Shown here one piece after another: positions 1 to 9,127 of a stretch of 64,000 nucleotides of DNA; within the stretch, counting starts at the first letter, position 1, and the number at the start of each line of letters is the position of its first letter. The DNA comes from Nostoc sp. KVJ20. GTDB taxonomy: Bacteria > Cyanobacteriota > Cyanobacteriia > Cyanobacteriales > Nostocaceae. Made by a program: the position numbers and the translations under genes. The stretch spans positions 1 to 64,000 of the forward strand of contig NZ_KV757663.1 in NCBI RefSeq assembly GCF_001712795.1. Direction: 5' to 3'. The notes beneath the pieces are model-generated. The model had not been told where the DNA came from. It ran no database searches and saw only the letters and a program-made list of their open reading frames with translations.

Positions 1-206
1 CATTGGTGTCAACTTAACGCGAAACCGCACGTCCGCCAGGGATTGTAAATCCCTGTCTCATAGCTAAAGTCATCTTCAGATGACTAGATATCCCCAAAAA
101 TATTCAGTCTACTTCAGTAGACTTTAGCTATGAGCCAGAGAATTCATTCTCTGGCGGGTTATGAAGCCCGTAGCGCAGCTATTTCTAGCTTAAGTTGACA
201 CCAATG
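1..206. repeat. Fold-back element with 17-bp terminal inverted repeats
   Basis: The first 17 bases (CATTGGTGTCAACTTAA) recur as their exact reverse complement at 190-206. The interior (34-158) is a nested hairpin repeat also found at 1782-1900. No coding capacity is seen. It looks like a non-autonomous MITE-like element. The window begins at the repeat, so the true outer boundary cannot be seen. Bases 207-408, up to the first gene, show nothing recognisable. Confidence 0.6.
34..158. repeat. Fold-back repeat, copy 1
   Basis: This is a palindrome-rich unit. The outer arms are CGCCAGGGATT / AGAGAATTC..CTGGCGG, the inner arms are CATAGCTAAAGTC / GACTTTAGCTATG, and the hairpins within the arms are AGTCATCTTCAGATGACT and AGTCTACTTCAGTAGACT. 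The same architecture with a diverged sequence occurs at 1782-1900, so this is a dispersed repeat family. No gene is seen in it. Confidence 0.65.
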
Positions 207-408
207 GGCAGCGTGTTGCGGGGGTTCCCTCCGTTGTAGCGACTGCCGTCGCACAGAGGTACGCAGAGAATTCTTGATGTGATTAGATCGCATTTGAGGT
301 AGTAAATGCGAAAATGCTCCGAAATATTGAGATGCAAAGATGTAAATAACTTTATCCTTTTCCACAAGGATGTGTTAAGACAATACGAGATAATTGCACT
401 ACCAGGTT

Positions 409-1758
409 ATGCCCATAGATTTACGGGAATTTTATCAGGCTAGCGATCCCAGCAGAACTCTGTTTGTCAACAATAGCTCTGATGGCAAGTATTACATAGA
501 TTTTTCCTCAGTCCGAGGTGGTGATATTCTGGGCAAGCTGAAGCAGAAGATTACTTTTTTTAAGCCCAATGAACCCACTTGCACTTTATTTACTGGGCAT
601 ATTGGTTGTGGGAAATCGACAGAACTATTACGGTTACAGGCAGAACTGGAAAAGTTAGGTTTCCACGTAGTCTATTTTGAGTCCAGTGACGATTTGGAAA
701 TGACTGATGTCGATATTGCTGATGTGCTGCTAGCGATCGCTCGGCGGGTGAGTCAAAGTCTGGATAAAATTACCCTGGAGGAACCTAATAAGTTTAATGA
801 GTTGCTCCAAGGTGCTTGGAAGGTCTTAAACTCCGAGGTGACGGCGGGAAAACTTAAGGTTCCGGGGCTTGGGGATGTGGGTTTATCGGCAGATAAAGAA
901 AAGTTTTCTCTGTCTGTGGGCATTGGTGAAATCACCGCGAAGATGAAAAATGACCCAACGCTGCGAGAAAAACTCAATCAATATTTAGCACCACAAAAAA
1001 CGAAACTGCTAGAAGCGATTAATCAAGAATTATTGGAACCTGCGATCGCTAAACTCAAACAGCAAGGTAAAAATGGTCTGGTGGTAATTGTCGATAATCT
1101 TGACCGCATAGATAATCGTGCCAAACCTTGGGGTCGTCCGCAGCAAGAATATTTATTTGTCGATCAAGGTGAGTTTTTGACGAAGCTGAATTGTCATCTC
1201 ATCTACACCATGCCTTTGTCTTTGAAGTTTTCCAATGATTATGGAATGCTGACTCAGCGTTTCCCAGAAGATCCCAAAGTGTTACCAATGGTTCCTGTGC
1301 AATGGTCTAATGGCAGTGTTCATACACAGGGAATGTCACTCATGCAGCAGATGGTACTAGCTAGAGCTTTTCCTGACATGACACCAGAGGATCGCTTAAG
1401 TAAAGTTACTGAGATTTTTGATAATGCTGCTAGCCTAGAACGCTTGTGTCAAATGAGCGGTGGTCATGTGCGGGACGTGCTGAGGCTGCTGAATACCTGG
1501 ATTATGGAAGAGATGAGTCTTCCCCTAACCCGTGAAACCTTAGAGCAAGTGATTCGTTCTCGGCGGAATGAAATCATGTTGCCGATTTCTGAGGATGAGT
1601 GGCAATTGTTACGTCATGTCAAAGAAAGGAAAAAGGTGAGTGATGATCACGGATATCAAAAATTGATCCGCAGTCGGTTTGTGTTTGAATATCGCGATGG
1701 TGGCGAGTCTTGGTTTGATGTTAATCCGGTTTTGGCTGAGGCGAAGGAGTTGCAGTAA
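409..1758 (+). CDS. P-loop NTPase of AAA/KAP type
   Basis: A 449-residue predicted ATPase. Walker A is GHIGCGKST near residue 67, and Walker B is VVIVDNLDRI near residue 230, with Asp-Asn in place of the usual Asp-Glu. The region after it (VRDVLRLL, GGHVRD) looks like a sensor/lid helical part of STAND or KAP-like NTPases, and the C-terminus has a winged-helix feel (EWQLLRHV..LIRSRFVFEY). The frame can be read from a TTG at 394, but ATG at 409 starts the conserved-looking MPIDLREFY and is preferred. It lies 200 bp upstream of a giant STAND-WD40 gene on the same strand, with a fold-back repeat between them, so cotranscription is uncertain. Its substrate is unknown. A regulatory or conflict-system NTPase is inferred from context only. 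Confidence 0.7.
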   Translation: MPIDLREFYQASDPSRTLFVNNSSDGKYYIDFSSVRGGDILGKLKQKITFFKPNEPTCTLFTGHIGCGKSTELLRLQAELEKLGFHVVYFESSDDLEMTDVDIADVLLAIARRVSQSLDKITLEEPNKFNELLQGAWKVLNSEVTAGKLKVPGLGDVGLSADKEKFSLSVGIGEITAKMKNDPTLREKLNQYLAPQKTKLLEAINQELLEPAIAKLKQQGKNGLVVIVDNLDRIDNRAKPWGRPQQEYLFVDQGEFLTKLNCHLIYTMPLSLKFSNDYGMLTQRFPEDPKVLPMVPVQWSNGSVHTQGMSLMQQMVLARAFPDMTPEDRLSKVTEIFDNAASLERLCQMSGGHVRDVLRLLNTWIMEEMSLPLTRETLEQVIRSRRNEIMLPISEDEWQLLRHVKERKKVSDDHGYQKLIRSRFVFEYRDGGESWFDVNPVLAEAKELQ

Positions 1759-1781
1759 GGTATCTTTCGCTTATCCACTCA

Positions 1782-1900
1782 CCCGCCTGGGAATAAATTC
1801 CGAGGCTAATAGCTAAAGTCCTCTCAAGAGGACTAATAATTCTTTCCAGTCCACTTTAGTGGACTTCAGCTATTAGCCTTGTACTTGAGTGCAAGGCGGG
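1782..1900. repeat. Fold-back repeat, copy 2
   Basis: The outer arms are CCCGCCTGGGAAT and GCAAGGCGGG. The inner arms are GGCTAATAGCTAAAGTCC and GGACTTCAGCTATTAGCC, each holding a small hairpin (GTCCTCTCAAGAGGAC and GTCCACTTTAGTGGAC). It has the same design as the unit at 34-158. It separates the P-loop ATPase from the STAND-WD40 gene and could act as a transcript-end hairpin, though no U-tract follows. Confidence 0.65.
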
Positions 1901-1961
1901 ATATGTTGACTCAACGTCAAAACATATAGTAAAAATTCGCACCTGAAAAGCACATCAACTT

Positions 1962-4900
1962 ATGGCAGACTCGCAATCACCAGAAGATGACCATGTAAAC
2001 AACGATGTCTACGACGGGCTACGCCTACGCTCTCTGAAACAATTAGCTTGGGCGATTGAATCCTCTGTGGGACAGTTTAAGCTGATATTGGCACGGTGTA
2101 ATTATGCTAGCTTGCGCGATCGCTTAATCTCAAGATTGCGGGAAATTTGTCAAGTCGAAATTCGTGTCTTAGCGGTGCAGCAATCTAACAGGACTCTTTA
2201 TACTGCGATTCAGGAAGAATTTGGCGCAGAAATGCCAGCCTGTGTGATGGTTGTGGGTTTGGAATCAGTGCAGAATTTGTCTGTGATGTTAACTTCTGCT
2301 AATCAGGTGCGGGAAGAGTTTCGCAAGAATTTTACTTTTCCCTTAGTCTTGTGGATTGACGATGAAATCTATAAGCAACTAATCCAGCTTGCACCAGATT
2401 TGGAAAGTTGGGCAACTACGAGAGATTTTGTCATATCAACACAGGAATTAGTAGATTTTATCATCGAAACGGCTAATCAATGGTTTAGTAATAACTTAAA
2501 ATTTAGCGTAGATGTATATATTAAGCTAGAAAATGAATTAGAAGCAGCACAAAGATATTTACTCAATCAGCCAGACATTTATAATTTAGAAATTCAAGCT
2601 AATTTAGAATCTTTAATAGGTTTTGTCAAACAGATCAATAATCATAAAGATTCGGCTTTAGAGCATTATCAGAAAGCTTATAAGCTCTGGCAGCAGAGTC
2701 AGAATTTAGAACGACAGGTAAAAATCCTCGGTGAAATTGGCTTTTGCTATTATCTCAAAGCTTTTAAACATCAAGATATCAATCATCCAGATTGGCAAGC
2801 AACTTGGCATTATGTCCAAGAGTATATAAATTTTCTTAGCCGATTGAAAAATCCAGATTTAATTGCTACTTCAGTAATTAAATTCGGTGATATCTTGCGA
2901 GACTTGCAAAAGTGGGAAATGTTGCAGAGTCTCTCAGAACAAGCTTTAGTAGTACATCAAAGTAACAACCAGCCAAGGGAATTAGCCAAGGATTACAGTT
3001 TTCTAGCTGAGGTGGCTTTGGCTCAAAAAAACTGGGTTAAAGCAAATCAGTTAGTTAAGCAAGCCTTAAAGGTTTTTTATGCGATTCCCAAGCTGGAATC
3101 AGCAAATACATCAGGGATTTTATCTGATATTTCCGAAAGAGGTTTCAACTCAAAAGACTTGAGCTTATATCAGTTTATCTTAGGTCGTTCTCAATACTAT
3201 TTAGGTCAAATTAAAGAGGCGACTATCAGCTTAGAAACTGCTGGCAATGTGGGTAATCCCCTAAAAGATGTCAGGATTTATTTGGATATTCTCAGGTTTT
3301 TGCAGCAGCTTTATTTTGAGCAGAAAGAATATCTCAAAGCATACAACATCAAACAGCAACGACGTTCCATTGAACAGCAATTTGGCTTGCGGGCTTTTAT
3401 TGGTGCGGGTAGATTAGAAGCGACAAAACAGGCATTTGTAGAGACATTGCGCTCAAACTCTCCCCAAGGAAATATCGCTCCAGAAATTGCTGCATCTGGT
3501 CGCCTATTGGATGTAGAACGTTTAATAGAACGCATGGGTCGCCCTGATTATAAGCTGATAGTAATTCATGGGCAATCAGGTGTAGGCAAAAGTTCCCTAG
3601 TGAATGCGGGATTAGTGCCAGCTTTAAAGAATAAAGCGATCGGTACTCAAGATTATTTGCCGGTGGTAATGCGCGTTTACACCAACTGGTTGGAAGAGTT
3701 AGGAAGGCTTTTGGGAAGAGATGAGGGGGATATAGCTTTAGCTTCCCGCAGAGTGGAGGATGAGGGAGATGAGAGAGAGTTAGAAGGTCAACATCGAGCC
3801 TCAGAAGGTCAACATCGAGCCTCAGAAGGTCAACGTCGAGCCTCAGAAGGTCAACATCGAGCCTCAGAACTCGGAACTCCACAATATTTAATATCCAAAC
3901 TCAAAGAAAACGAACAACACAACCTCCGCACGGTGTTAATTTTCGATCAATTTGAGGAATTTTTCTTTGTTTACACCGAACCTGTACAAAGGAAGCAATT
4001 TTTTGAGTTTCTGGGAGAGTGTCTGAATGTTCTATCGGTGAAAGTTATCTTATCGCTGCGGGTAGATTACATCCATTACTTGCTAGAGTGCAATGATTTG
4101 TCCAGTCTCAAGATTATTGGCAATGATATTCTCAGCAATAATGTGCTTTACAAGTTGGGGAACTTCTCACCTGCTGATGCGAAGTCAATTATTCAGCGTT
4201 TAATTGAAAATACTAGTTTTCGCTTAGAACCTGCTTTAGTTGAACAAATGGTGCTGGATTTAGCCGGAGAATTGGGTGAAGTTCGTCCCATTGAGTTGCA
4301 GGTTGTGGGGGCGCAACTGCAAACGGAGAATATTACAACTCTGGCGGAATATCTGCAACGTGGCACTAAGGACGAATTGGTTAAGCGTTATTTGGATGAA
4401 GTTGTTAATGATTGCGGTGAAGAAAATCACCAAGCAGCAGACATATTACTGTATTTGCTGACTGATGAAAAAGGAACTCGCCCTTTGAAGACTCGCGCTG
4501 AGTTAGAACGCGATTTGATGCCTTATTTCTCTGAGATCCCCCCAACCCCCCTTAAAAAGGGGGGCTTTATTCTTTCAACCCCCTTTTTAAGGGGGTCGCC
4601 GCAGGCGGGGGGATCGGAAACTAAGGCGGAACAAGCTTCTGAAATCAGTAAATTAGATTTAATATTAGAGATTTTTGTCCAATCCGGCTTAGTGGTTTTG
4701 CTACCAGAAAACCCGGCTGACCGTTATCAACTGGTACATGACTACATCGCCACCTTTATCCGCCAGCAACAAGAACCGAAGTTAAAGCAGGTGATGGCGG
4801 AACTTGAAAAGGAACGAGAACAAAGAAAACTGAGTGAAGCGAAACTGAATAACTTTCTCAAACGCGCCCTTTTTAGTTCCATCTCCGCAGGTTTAGGATT

Positions 4901-7187
4901 TGCTGGATTGGCAGTGCTAACATTCCAGTGGACAGTAGAGGCAAATGTTCAGCTAATTAACGCCATCAATAACTCTTCTGAAGCCTTTGCTGTCTCTGGA
5001 AAACATCTAGATGCTCTAATAACAGCATTAAGGGCAAGTAACAAACTCAAGCATACAATTTGGGCACAGCACAGAAGCGATACCCGAATGCAAACTGCGG
5101 CAACTTTACAGCAAGCGGTTTATTTAAAGCCAAATGAGCCTAAAGAAAATCGTGCGATCGAGGTTAATACTTTAGAAGGTCATAGCGATGTGGTCATTAG
5201 CGTCGCCTACAGCCCCAATGGCCAACAGTTAGCTTCTGCTAGTAGTGACAAGACCATCAAAATCTGGGATGTCAGCAGTGGTCAACTCCTCAAAACCCTT
5301 ACTGGTCATAGCGAGCAAATCATTAGGGTCGCCTACAGCCCCAATGGACAACAGTTAGCTTCTGCTAGTGCTGACAAGACCATCAAAATCTGGGATGTCA
5401 GAAGTGGGCAACTCCTCAAATCCCTGACTGGTCATAGCGATAGGGTCATGAGCGTCGCCTACAGCCCCAATGGACAACAGTTAGCTTCTGCTAGTAATGA
5501 CAACACCATCAAAATTTGGGATGTGGCCAGTGGTCAACTGCTCAAAACCCTGACTGATGATAGCGATAGGGTCATGAGCGTCGCCTATAGTCCCAATGGA
5601 CGACAGTTAGCTTCTGCTAGTGGTGGCAACACCATCAAAATTTGGGATGTCAGCAGTGGGCAACACCTCAAATCCCTGACTGGTCATAGCGATAGGGTCA
5701 TTAGCGTCGCCTACAGCCCCAATGGACAACAGTTAGCTTCTGCTGGTTATGATAAGACCATCAAAATCTGGGATGCCAGCACTGGGCAACTCCTCAAATC
5801 TTTTACTGGTCATAGCATTTTGATCATTAGCGTCGCCTACAGCCCCAATGGACAACAGTTAGCTTCTGTTAATGTTGACGACAACACCATCAAAATCTGG
5901 GATGTCAGCAGCGGTCAACTCCTCAAAACTCTTACTGGTCATAGCGATAATAGGGTCATGAGCGTCGCCTACAGCCCCAATGGACGACAGTTAGCTTCTG
6001 CTAGTGGTGGCAACACCATCAAAATCTGGGATGTCAGCAGTGGGCAACACCTCAAATCCCTGACTGGTCATAGCAGTTCGGTCTTTAGTGTAGCCTACAG
6101 CCCCAATGGACAACAGTTAGCTTCTGCTAGTGATGACAAGACCATCAAAATCTGGGATGCCAGCAGTGGTCAACTCCTCAAAACTCTTACTGGTCATAGC
6201 AGTTCGGTCTTTAGTGTAGCCTACAGCCCCAATGGACAACAGTTAGCTTCTGGAGATTTGGGCGATACCATCAAAATCTGGGATGTCAGCAGTGGGCAAC
6301 ACCTCAAATCCCTTACTGGTCATAGCAATTGGATCACTAGCGTCGCCTACAGCCCAAATGGACAACAGTTAGCTTCTGCCAGTGCTTACAAGACCATCAA
6401 TATCTGGGATGCCAGCAGTGGGCAACACCTCAAATCCCTTACTGGTCATAGCCGTTCGGTCAATAGCGTCGCCTACAGCCCAAATGGACAACAGTTAGCT
6501 TCTGCTAGTTATGATAAGACCATCAAAATCTGGGATGTCAGCAGTGGTCAACTCCTTAAATCTTTGACTGGTCATAGTGATGGGGTCAATAGCATCGCCT
6601 ACAGCCCAAATGGACAACAGTTAGCTTCTGCTAGTTATGATAAGACCATCAAAATCTGGGATGTCAGCAGTGGTCAACTCCTTAAATCCCTGACTGGTCA
6701 TAGCGATCAAATCATTAGCGTCGCCTACAGCCCCAATGAACAACAGTTAGCTTCTGCCAGTGCTGACAAGACCATTAAAATCTGGGATGTCAGCAGTGGT
6801 CAACTCCTCAAAACCCTTACTGATCATAGCAATAGGGTCAATAGGGTCGCCTTCAGCCCCAATGGGCAACAGTTAGCTTCTGCTAGTGCTGACAAGACCA
6901 TTAAAATCTGGGATTTGAATTTCGATAACTTATTACTCAGTGGTTGCAATTTGCTAAATAATTACCTCATTACCCATCCAGAAGTGTTAGAAGAGTTGCA
7001 AACATGCCAAACTCCATCTCGTTTGACGCAAGGTGCAACAGTGTTAGTCATCCAAGGTGAAAAGTTAGCACGAAATGATGATATTAATGGCGCTGTTGAA
7101 AAGTTTGGCAAAGCACAGCAGTGGGATAATAAATTAAAGTTTGATTCCCAGGTGAGAGCGAAAGAGTTAGCAAATAAACCTAAGTAA
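1962..7187 (+). CDS. Giant STAND NTPase with TPR-like region and 14 WD40 repeats
   Basis: A 1741-residue multidomain protein. Residues ~25-160 are an uncharacterised N-terminal domain. Residues ~190-480 are helical TPR-like repeats. Residues ~515-960 are an nSTAND-type NTPase, with Walker A GQSGVGKSS near 537 and Walker B TVLIFDQFEEFF near 658. One membrane segment lies near 965-990. Fourteen WD40 repeats of about 42 residues follow (~1069-1652), enough for two seven-bladed propellers, then a short helical tail. In the STAND family the repeats are thought to sense a ligand and release the NTPase for oligomerisation, often in immunity-like signalling. The ligand here is unknown. The WD40 units are almost identical to each other, which implies recent duplication or gene conversion. 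Three repeat-derived segments are translated in frame: near residue 15, residues ~608-635, and ~858-884. Confidence 0.85.
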   Translation: MADSQSPEDDHVNNDVYDGLRLRSLKQLAWAIESSVGQFKLILARCNYASLRDRLISRLREICQVEIRVLAVQQSNRTLYTAIQEEFGAEMPACVMVVGLESVQNLSVMLTSANQVREEFRKNFTFPLVLWIDDEIYKQLIQLAPDLESWATTRDFVISTQELVDFIIETANQWFSNNLKFSVDVYIKLENELEAAQRYLLNQPDIYNLEIQANLESLIGFVKQINNHKDSALEHYQKAYKLWQQSQNLERQVKILGEIGFCYYLKAFKHQDINHPDWQATWHYVQEYINFLSRLKNPDLIATSVIKFGDILRDLQKWEMLQSLSEQALVVHQSNNQPRELAKDYSFLAEVALAQKNWVKANQLVKQALKVFYAIPKLESANTSGILSDISERGFNSKDLSLYQFILGRSQYYLGQIKEATISLETAGNVGNPLKDVRIYLDILRFLQQLYFEQKEYLKAYNIKQQRRSIEQQFGLRAFIGAGRLEATKQAFVETLRSNSPQGNIAPEIAASGRLLDVERLIERMGRPDYKLIVIHGQSGVGKSSLVNAGLVPALKNKAIGTQDYLPVVMRVYTNWLEELGRLLGRDEGDIALASRRVEDEGDERELEGQHRASEGQHRASEGQRRASEGQHRASELGTPQYLISKLKENEQHNLRTVLIFDQFEEFFFVYTEPVQRKQFFEFLGECLNVLSVKVILSLRVDYIHYLLECNDLSSLKIIGNDILSNNVLYKLGNFSPADAKSIIQRLIENTSFRLEPALVEQMVLDLAGELGEVRPIELQVVGAQLQTENITTLAEYLQRGTKDELVKRYLDEVVNDCGEENHQAADILLYLLTDEKGTRPLKTRAELERDLMPYFSEIPPTPLKKGGFILSTPFLRGSPQAGGSETKAEQASEISKLDLILEIFVQSGLVVLLPENPADRYQLVHDYIATFIRQQQEPKLKQVMAELEKEREQRKLSEAKLNNFLKRALFSSISAGLGFAGLAVLTFQWTVEANVQLINAINNSSEAFAVSGKHLDALITALRASNKLKHTIWAQHRSDTRMQTAATLQQAVYLKPNEPKENRAIEVNTLEGHSDVVISVAYSPNGQQLASASSDKTIKIWDVSSGQLLKTLTGHSEQIIRVAYSPNGQQLASASADKTIKIWDVRSGQLLKSLTGHSDRVMSVAYSPNGQQLASASNDNTIKIWDVASGQLLKTLTDDSDRVMSVAYSPNGRQLASASGGNTIKIWDVSSGQHLKSLTGHSDRVISVAYSPNGQQLASAGYDKTIKIWDASTGQLLKSFTGHSILIISVAYSPNGQQLASVNVDDNTIKIWDVSSGQLLKTLTGHSDNRVMSVAYSPNGRQLASASGGNTIKIWDVSSGQHLKSLTGHSSSVFSVAYSPNGQQLASASDDKTIKIWDASSGQLLKTLTGHSSSVFSVAYSPNGQQLASGDLGDTIKIWDVSSGQHLKSLTGHSNWITSVAYSPNGQQLASASAYKTINIWDASSGQHLKSLTGHSRSVNSVAYSPNGQQLASASYDKTIKIWDVSSGQLLKSLTGHSDGVNSIAYSPNGQQLASASYDKTIKIWDVSSGQLLKSLTGHSDQIISVAYSPNEQQLASASADKTIKIWDVSSGQLLKTLTDHSNRVNRVAFSPNGQQLASASADKTIKIWDLNFDNLLLSGCNLLNNYLITHPEVLEELQTCQTPSRLTQGATVLVIQGEKLARNDDINGAVEKFGKAQQWDNKLKFDSQVRAKELANKPK
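2004..2030 (+). repeat. Short interspersed repeat inside the STAND gene
   Basis: This 27-bp stretch begins GATGTCTACGACGG and ends CTACGCCTACGC. It recurs at 41764-41790 with one mismatch in non-coding DNA upstream of a small gene. Here it is translated as DVYDGLRLR near the protein N-terminus, so a dispersed repeat has been accepted into the reading frame. Confidence 0.6.
3783..3866 (+). repeat. Four tandem 21-bp repeats within the STAND gene
   Basis: The unit GAAGGTCAACATCGAGCCTC(A) is repeated four times, with one A-to-G change in the third copy. Each copy encodes EGQHRAS, and the copies remain in frame between the Walker A and Walker B parts of the NTPase. The region is probably a surface loop that varies in copy number between strains. 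Confidence 0.85.
4535..4615. repeat. In-frame fold-back (GATCCCCC...GGGGGATC) repeat insertion
   Basis: An 81-bp palindromic unit bounded by GATCCCCCC and GGGGGGATC, with inner C-tract/G-tract hairpins around CTTAAAAAGG. It equals 27 codons and is read through as a Pro/Gly-rich loop of the STAND protein. A related unit lies in intergenic DNA at 62247-62316. The length is a multiple of three and the frame stays open. Confidence 0.7.
5168..6923 (+). repeat. WD40 tandem array, 14 units of about 126 bp
   Basis: Fourteen direct repeats encode units of the form LTGHSxxVxSVAYSPNGQQL followed by ASASxDKTIKIWD. Nucleotide identity between units is very high, and long blocks are unchanged from unit to unit. 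Variable positions cluster just after GHS and just before TIKIWD, which lie on the propeller rim and top surface. The array is a likely hotspot for assembly collapse. Confidence 0.9.
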
Positions 7188-7327
7188 GACCTAACCCCCA
7201 GCCCCTTCCCTACTAGCGTTGGGCAGTAAGATTCAAAGCCTGTCTCCTCTTAAGAGAGAGGTTTGGAGAGAGGTCAAAGGTGTTACTTCCATTCGAGAAC
7301 TGCTATAAATAATCACAAGGTGGAAGG

Positions 7328-7942
7328 ATGGCATACAGCGATTTTAGTCTCGCTAAGGTGAAAAAGAGTTTTGACTTAACACTCGATGAAACTCAGGATT
7401 TATTTGTTGATACAAAACCTGTTACACCATCAGAAACTCTCAGAACGATTTTAATAGATTACATCCCTTTAGCAACTGCAATTTCAACCGAAAAAGCCAG
7501 GTCAGAGTTTTTAATTGCACCAATCCTCGCAGAAGTCAGACGATTATTAAATAATAAAATATCACTGTTCTCTGGAAATGAATTTAATGTTGATGCAACT
7601 CAAGGCTTGCAAGGCTTTTGCGATTACATCATCAGCAATTCCCAGGAACAATTATTTCTTTCTGCTCCGGTAATGTTTATTTTTGAAGCGAAAAAAGAAG
7701 ATATTATCGGCGGTCTGGGTCAATGTGTAGCGGCAATGATTGCAGCGCAACTGTTCAATCAAAATCAAGGCAATGAAGTTGGGCGTATTTACGGCTCGGT
7801 TACTAGTGGAACTAACTGGAAGTTTTTATTTTTAGAAGAGACGACTGTTTATATAGATTCGACTGAATACTATATTAAAGAAGTTGATAAACTTTTAGGT
7901 ATTTTATTGCAACCTTTTCAGCCTGTTTTAACTGCTGTTTAA
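7328..7942 (+). CDS. Hypothetical protein with PD-(D/E)XK-like core
   Basis: A 204-residue protein with no named family recognised. The segment QGLQGFCDYIIS (D near residue 100) followed by VMFIFEAKKED (E-A-K near 118-120) and the helix GGLGQCVAAMIAAQLFNQ resembles the D...ExK core of PD-(D/E)XK nucleases. Similar proteins are common, uncharacterised singletons in Nostoc genomes. It lies 140 bp after the STAND gene on the same strand, with a GTGGAAGG ribosome-binding stretch just before its ATG. The nuclease assignment is inferred from motif layout only. Confidence 0.6.
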   Translation: MAYSDFSLAKVKKSFDLTLDETQDLFVDTKPVTPSETLRTILIDYIPLATAISTEKARSEFLIAPILAEVRRLLNNKISLFSGNEFNVDATQGLQGFCDYIISNSQEQLFLSAPVMFIFEAKKEDIIGGLGQCVAAMIAAQLFNQNQGNEVGRIYGSVTSGTNWKFLFLEETTVYIDSTEYYIKEVDKLLGILLQPFQPVLTAV

Positions 7943-8056
7943 ATATATTGCAGGTGCTAATGTAACTTACCTGGTCAAGTTTTAAAATTTGCTAAAAAAT
8001 AAGATCAGTTAAACAACTCGTTCACCATTCAGTATCTAGGCATAAATAAATTTAGA

Positions 8057-8175
8057 GTTTGTAGTGAGTTAGCGCGGTCTTGGGAGTTTCCCCCATGAGC
8101 GACTAACGAACCCGAAGGGTAAGGACTTTAGTCCTGATAATCCTTGCTCTGAGCGATAAATCGGTCACTACAAAC
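8057..8175. repeat. Fold-back repeat bounded by GTTTGTAGTGA / TCACTACAAAC
   Basis: An 11-bp perfect terminal inverted repeat bounds a 119-bp unit. The interior carries AGCGCGGTCTTGGG and GGACTTTAGTCC. It makes up most of the 290-bp gap between the nuclease-like gene and the hydrolase gene. This is a typical cyanobacterial palindromic intergenic element with no coding content. Confidence 0.6.
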
Positions 8176-8230
8176 TAGGAGTTTATTTTATATTTAATTA
8201 TGTCTACCAACTTACCACTATTCAATTGAT

Positions 8231-8974
8231 ATGAGTCTGTATTGTCTAGTTCACGGTGCCTTCCAAGCTACCTGGTGTTGGGATTTGCTAATTCCCTACT
8301 TAGAAACACAGGGTCACAAAACCGTAGCAATGGATTTGCCAATTGAAAATGCATCTGCTACTTTGTCCCAACTTGCGAATGCAGTAATTCAAGCACTACC
8401 AAAAACTGATGATGATATTGTGCTAGTCGGTCACTCAATGGCTGGTACTATAATTCCCTTGGTTGCAGAAGCGGTAAAAGTGCGTCAACTAGTGTTTGTG
8501 GCTGCGCTACTTCCATATCCTGGAGTCAGTACACTCGATCAATTTTCTCATCGTCTTGATTCTGATACGCTCAAATCATTCAATTACCAGCCAAAAGACC
8601 CAAGTAAACTCGAACAATTCTACGATGAGCCTGATATGTATGAACCAGCTTCCGTAGGCAAAGATTATTCAGACGAAGCAGTATTAAGGGATTTTTTCTT
8701 TCATGATTGTCAACCGGATGTAGCACAGTGGGCAATCTCGAAAAGTCGTCCGCAACAATCTATGGCATATATATTTGAAACGAATCCTCTAAAAGCTTTG
8801 CCGCATGTTGAGCGTAAATATATTGTTTGTAGCAACGATCGCATAATATCTCCTACATGGTCGCGCTACGCTGCACGCAAGCGCTTAGGAGTCGATGCCA
8901 TTGAGCTACCTTCTGGACATTGCCCACATCTGTCTCGTCCTGACCTTCTTGCCTCAATATTAACTAGTAATTAA
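8231..8974 (+). CDS. Alpha/beta-fold hydrolase (esterase-like)
   Basis: 247 residues. The N-terminal strand YCLVHGAFQATWCWD carries the HG oxyanion motif. The nucleophile elbow is GHSMAG (Ser near residue 75), the acidic residue is in CSNDRIISP near 200, and the catalytic His is in SGHCPHLSRPD near 225. The layout matches the plant methylesterase/salicylate-esterase-like branch of alpha/beta hydrolases, which cleave small esters in the cytosol. It is a single gene upstream of the older transposon end at 9127. The substrate cannot be told from sequence. Confidence 0.85.
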   Translation: MSLYCLVHGAFQATWCWDLLIPYLETQGHKTVAMDLPIENASATLSQLANAVIQALPKTDDDIVLVGHSMAGTIIPLVAEAVKVRQLVFVAALLPYPGVSTLDQFSHRLDSDTLKSFNYQPKDPSKLEQFYDEPDMYEPASVGKDYSDEAVLRDFFFHDCQPDVAQWAISKSRPQQSMAYIFETNPLKALPHVERKYIVCSNDRIISPTWSRYAARKRLGVDAIELPSGHCPHLSRPDLLASILTSN

Positions 8975-9079
8975 TTTTTTGATCCATATTTTAGGAAATT
9001 AACCGAAGCGTATTGAGTGTGAACAAGGGAATATCTTTGAAATTTTAATTCGGCATAGACGAACGATATTATCTAATTA

Positions 9080-9127
9080 ATAACGACATGAATTTGCAAA
9101 TTGCGACATTGAATTTGCGAATGTACA
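9080..9127 (-). mobile_element. End of a second, different Tn7/CAST-like transposon
   Basis: Read on the minus strand from 9127, the sequence starts TGTACATTCGCAAATTCAATG and continues with two related boxes (AATGTCGCAA and CATGTCGTTA) at the spacing expected of TnsB sites. A TGTACA tip followed by TGTCG boxes is how I remember the termini of other cyanobacterial Tn7-like and V-K elements. The end points left, away from the CAST at 9133, and its tip abuts the CATGG duplication. No partner end and no transposase for it are seen in 1-9127, so the rest lies outside the window or is deleted. Confidence 0.65.

Noticed and set aside
1..9127. Whole left flank as cargo of the older transposon
   Set aside because: Only one end of that element is visible; without the partner end the extent cannot be stated, so it is offered only as a possibility.
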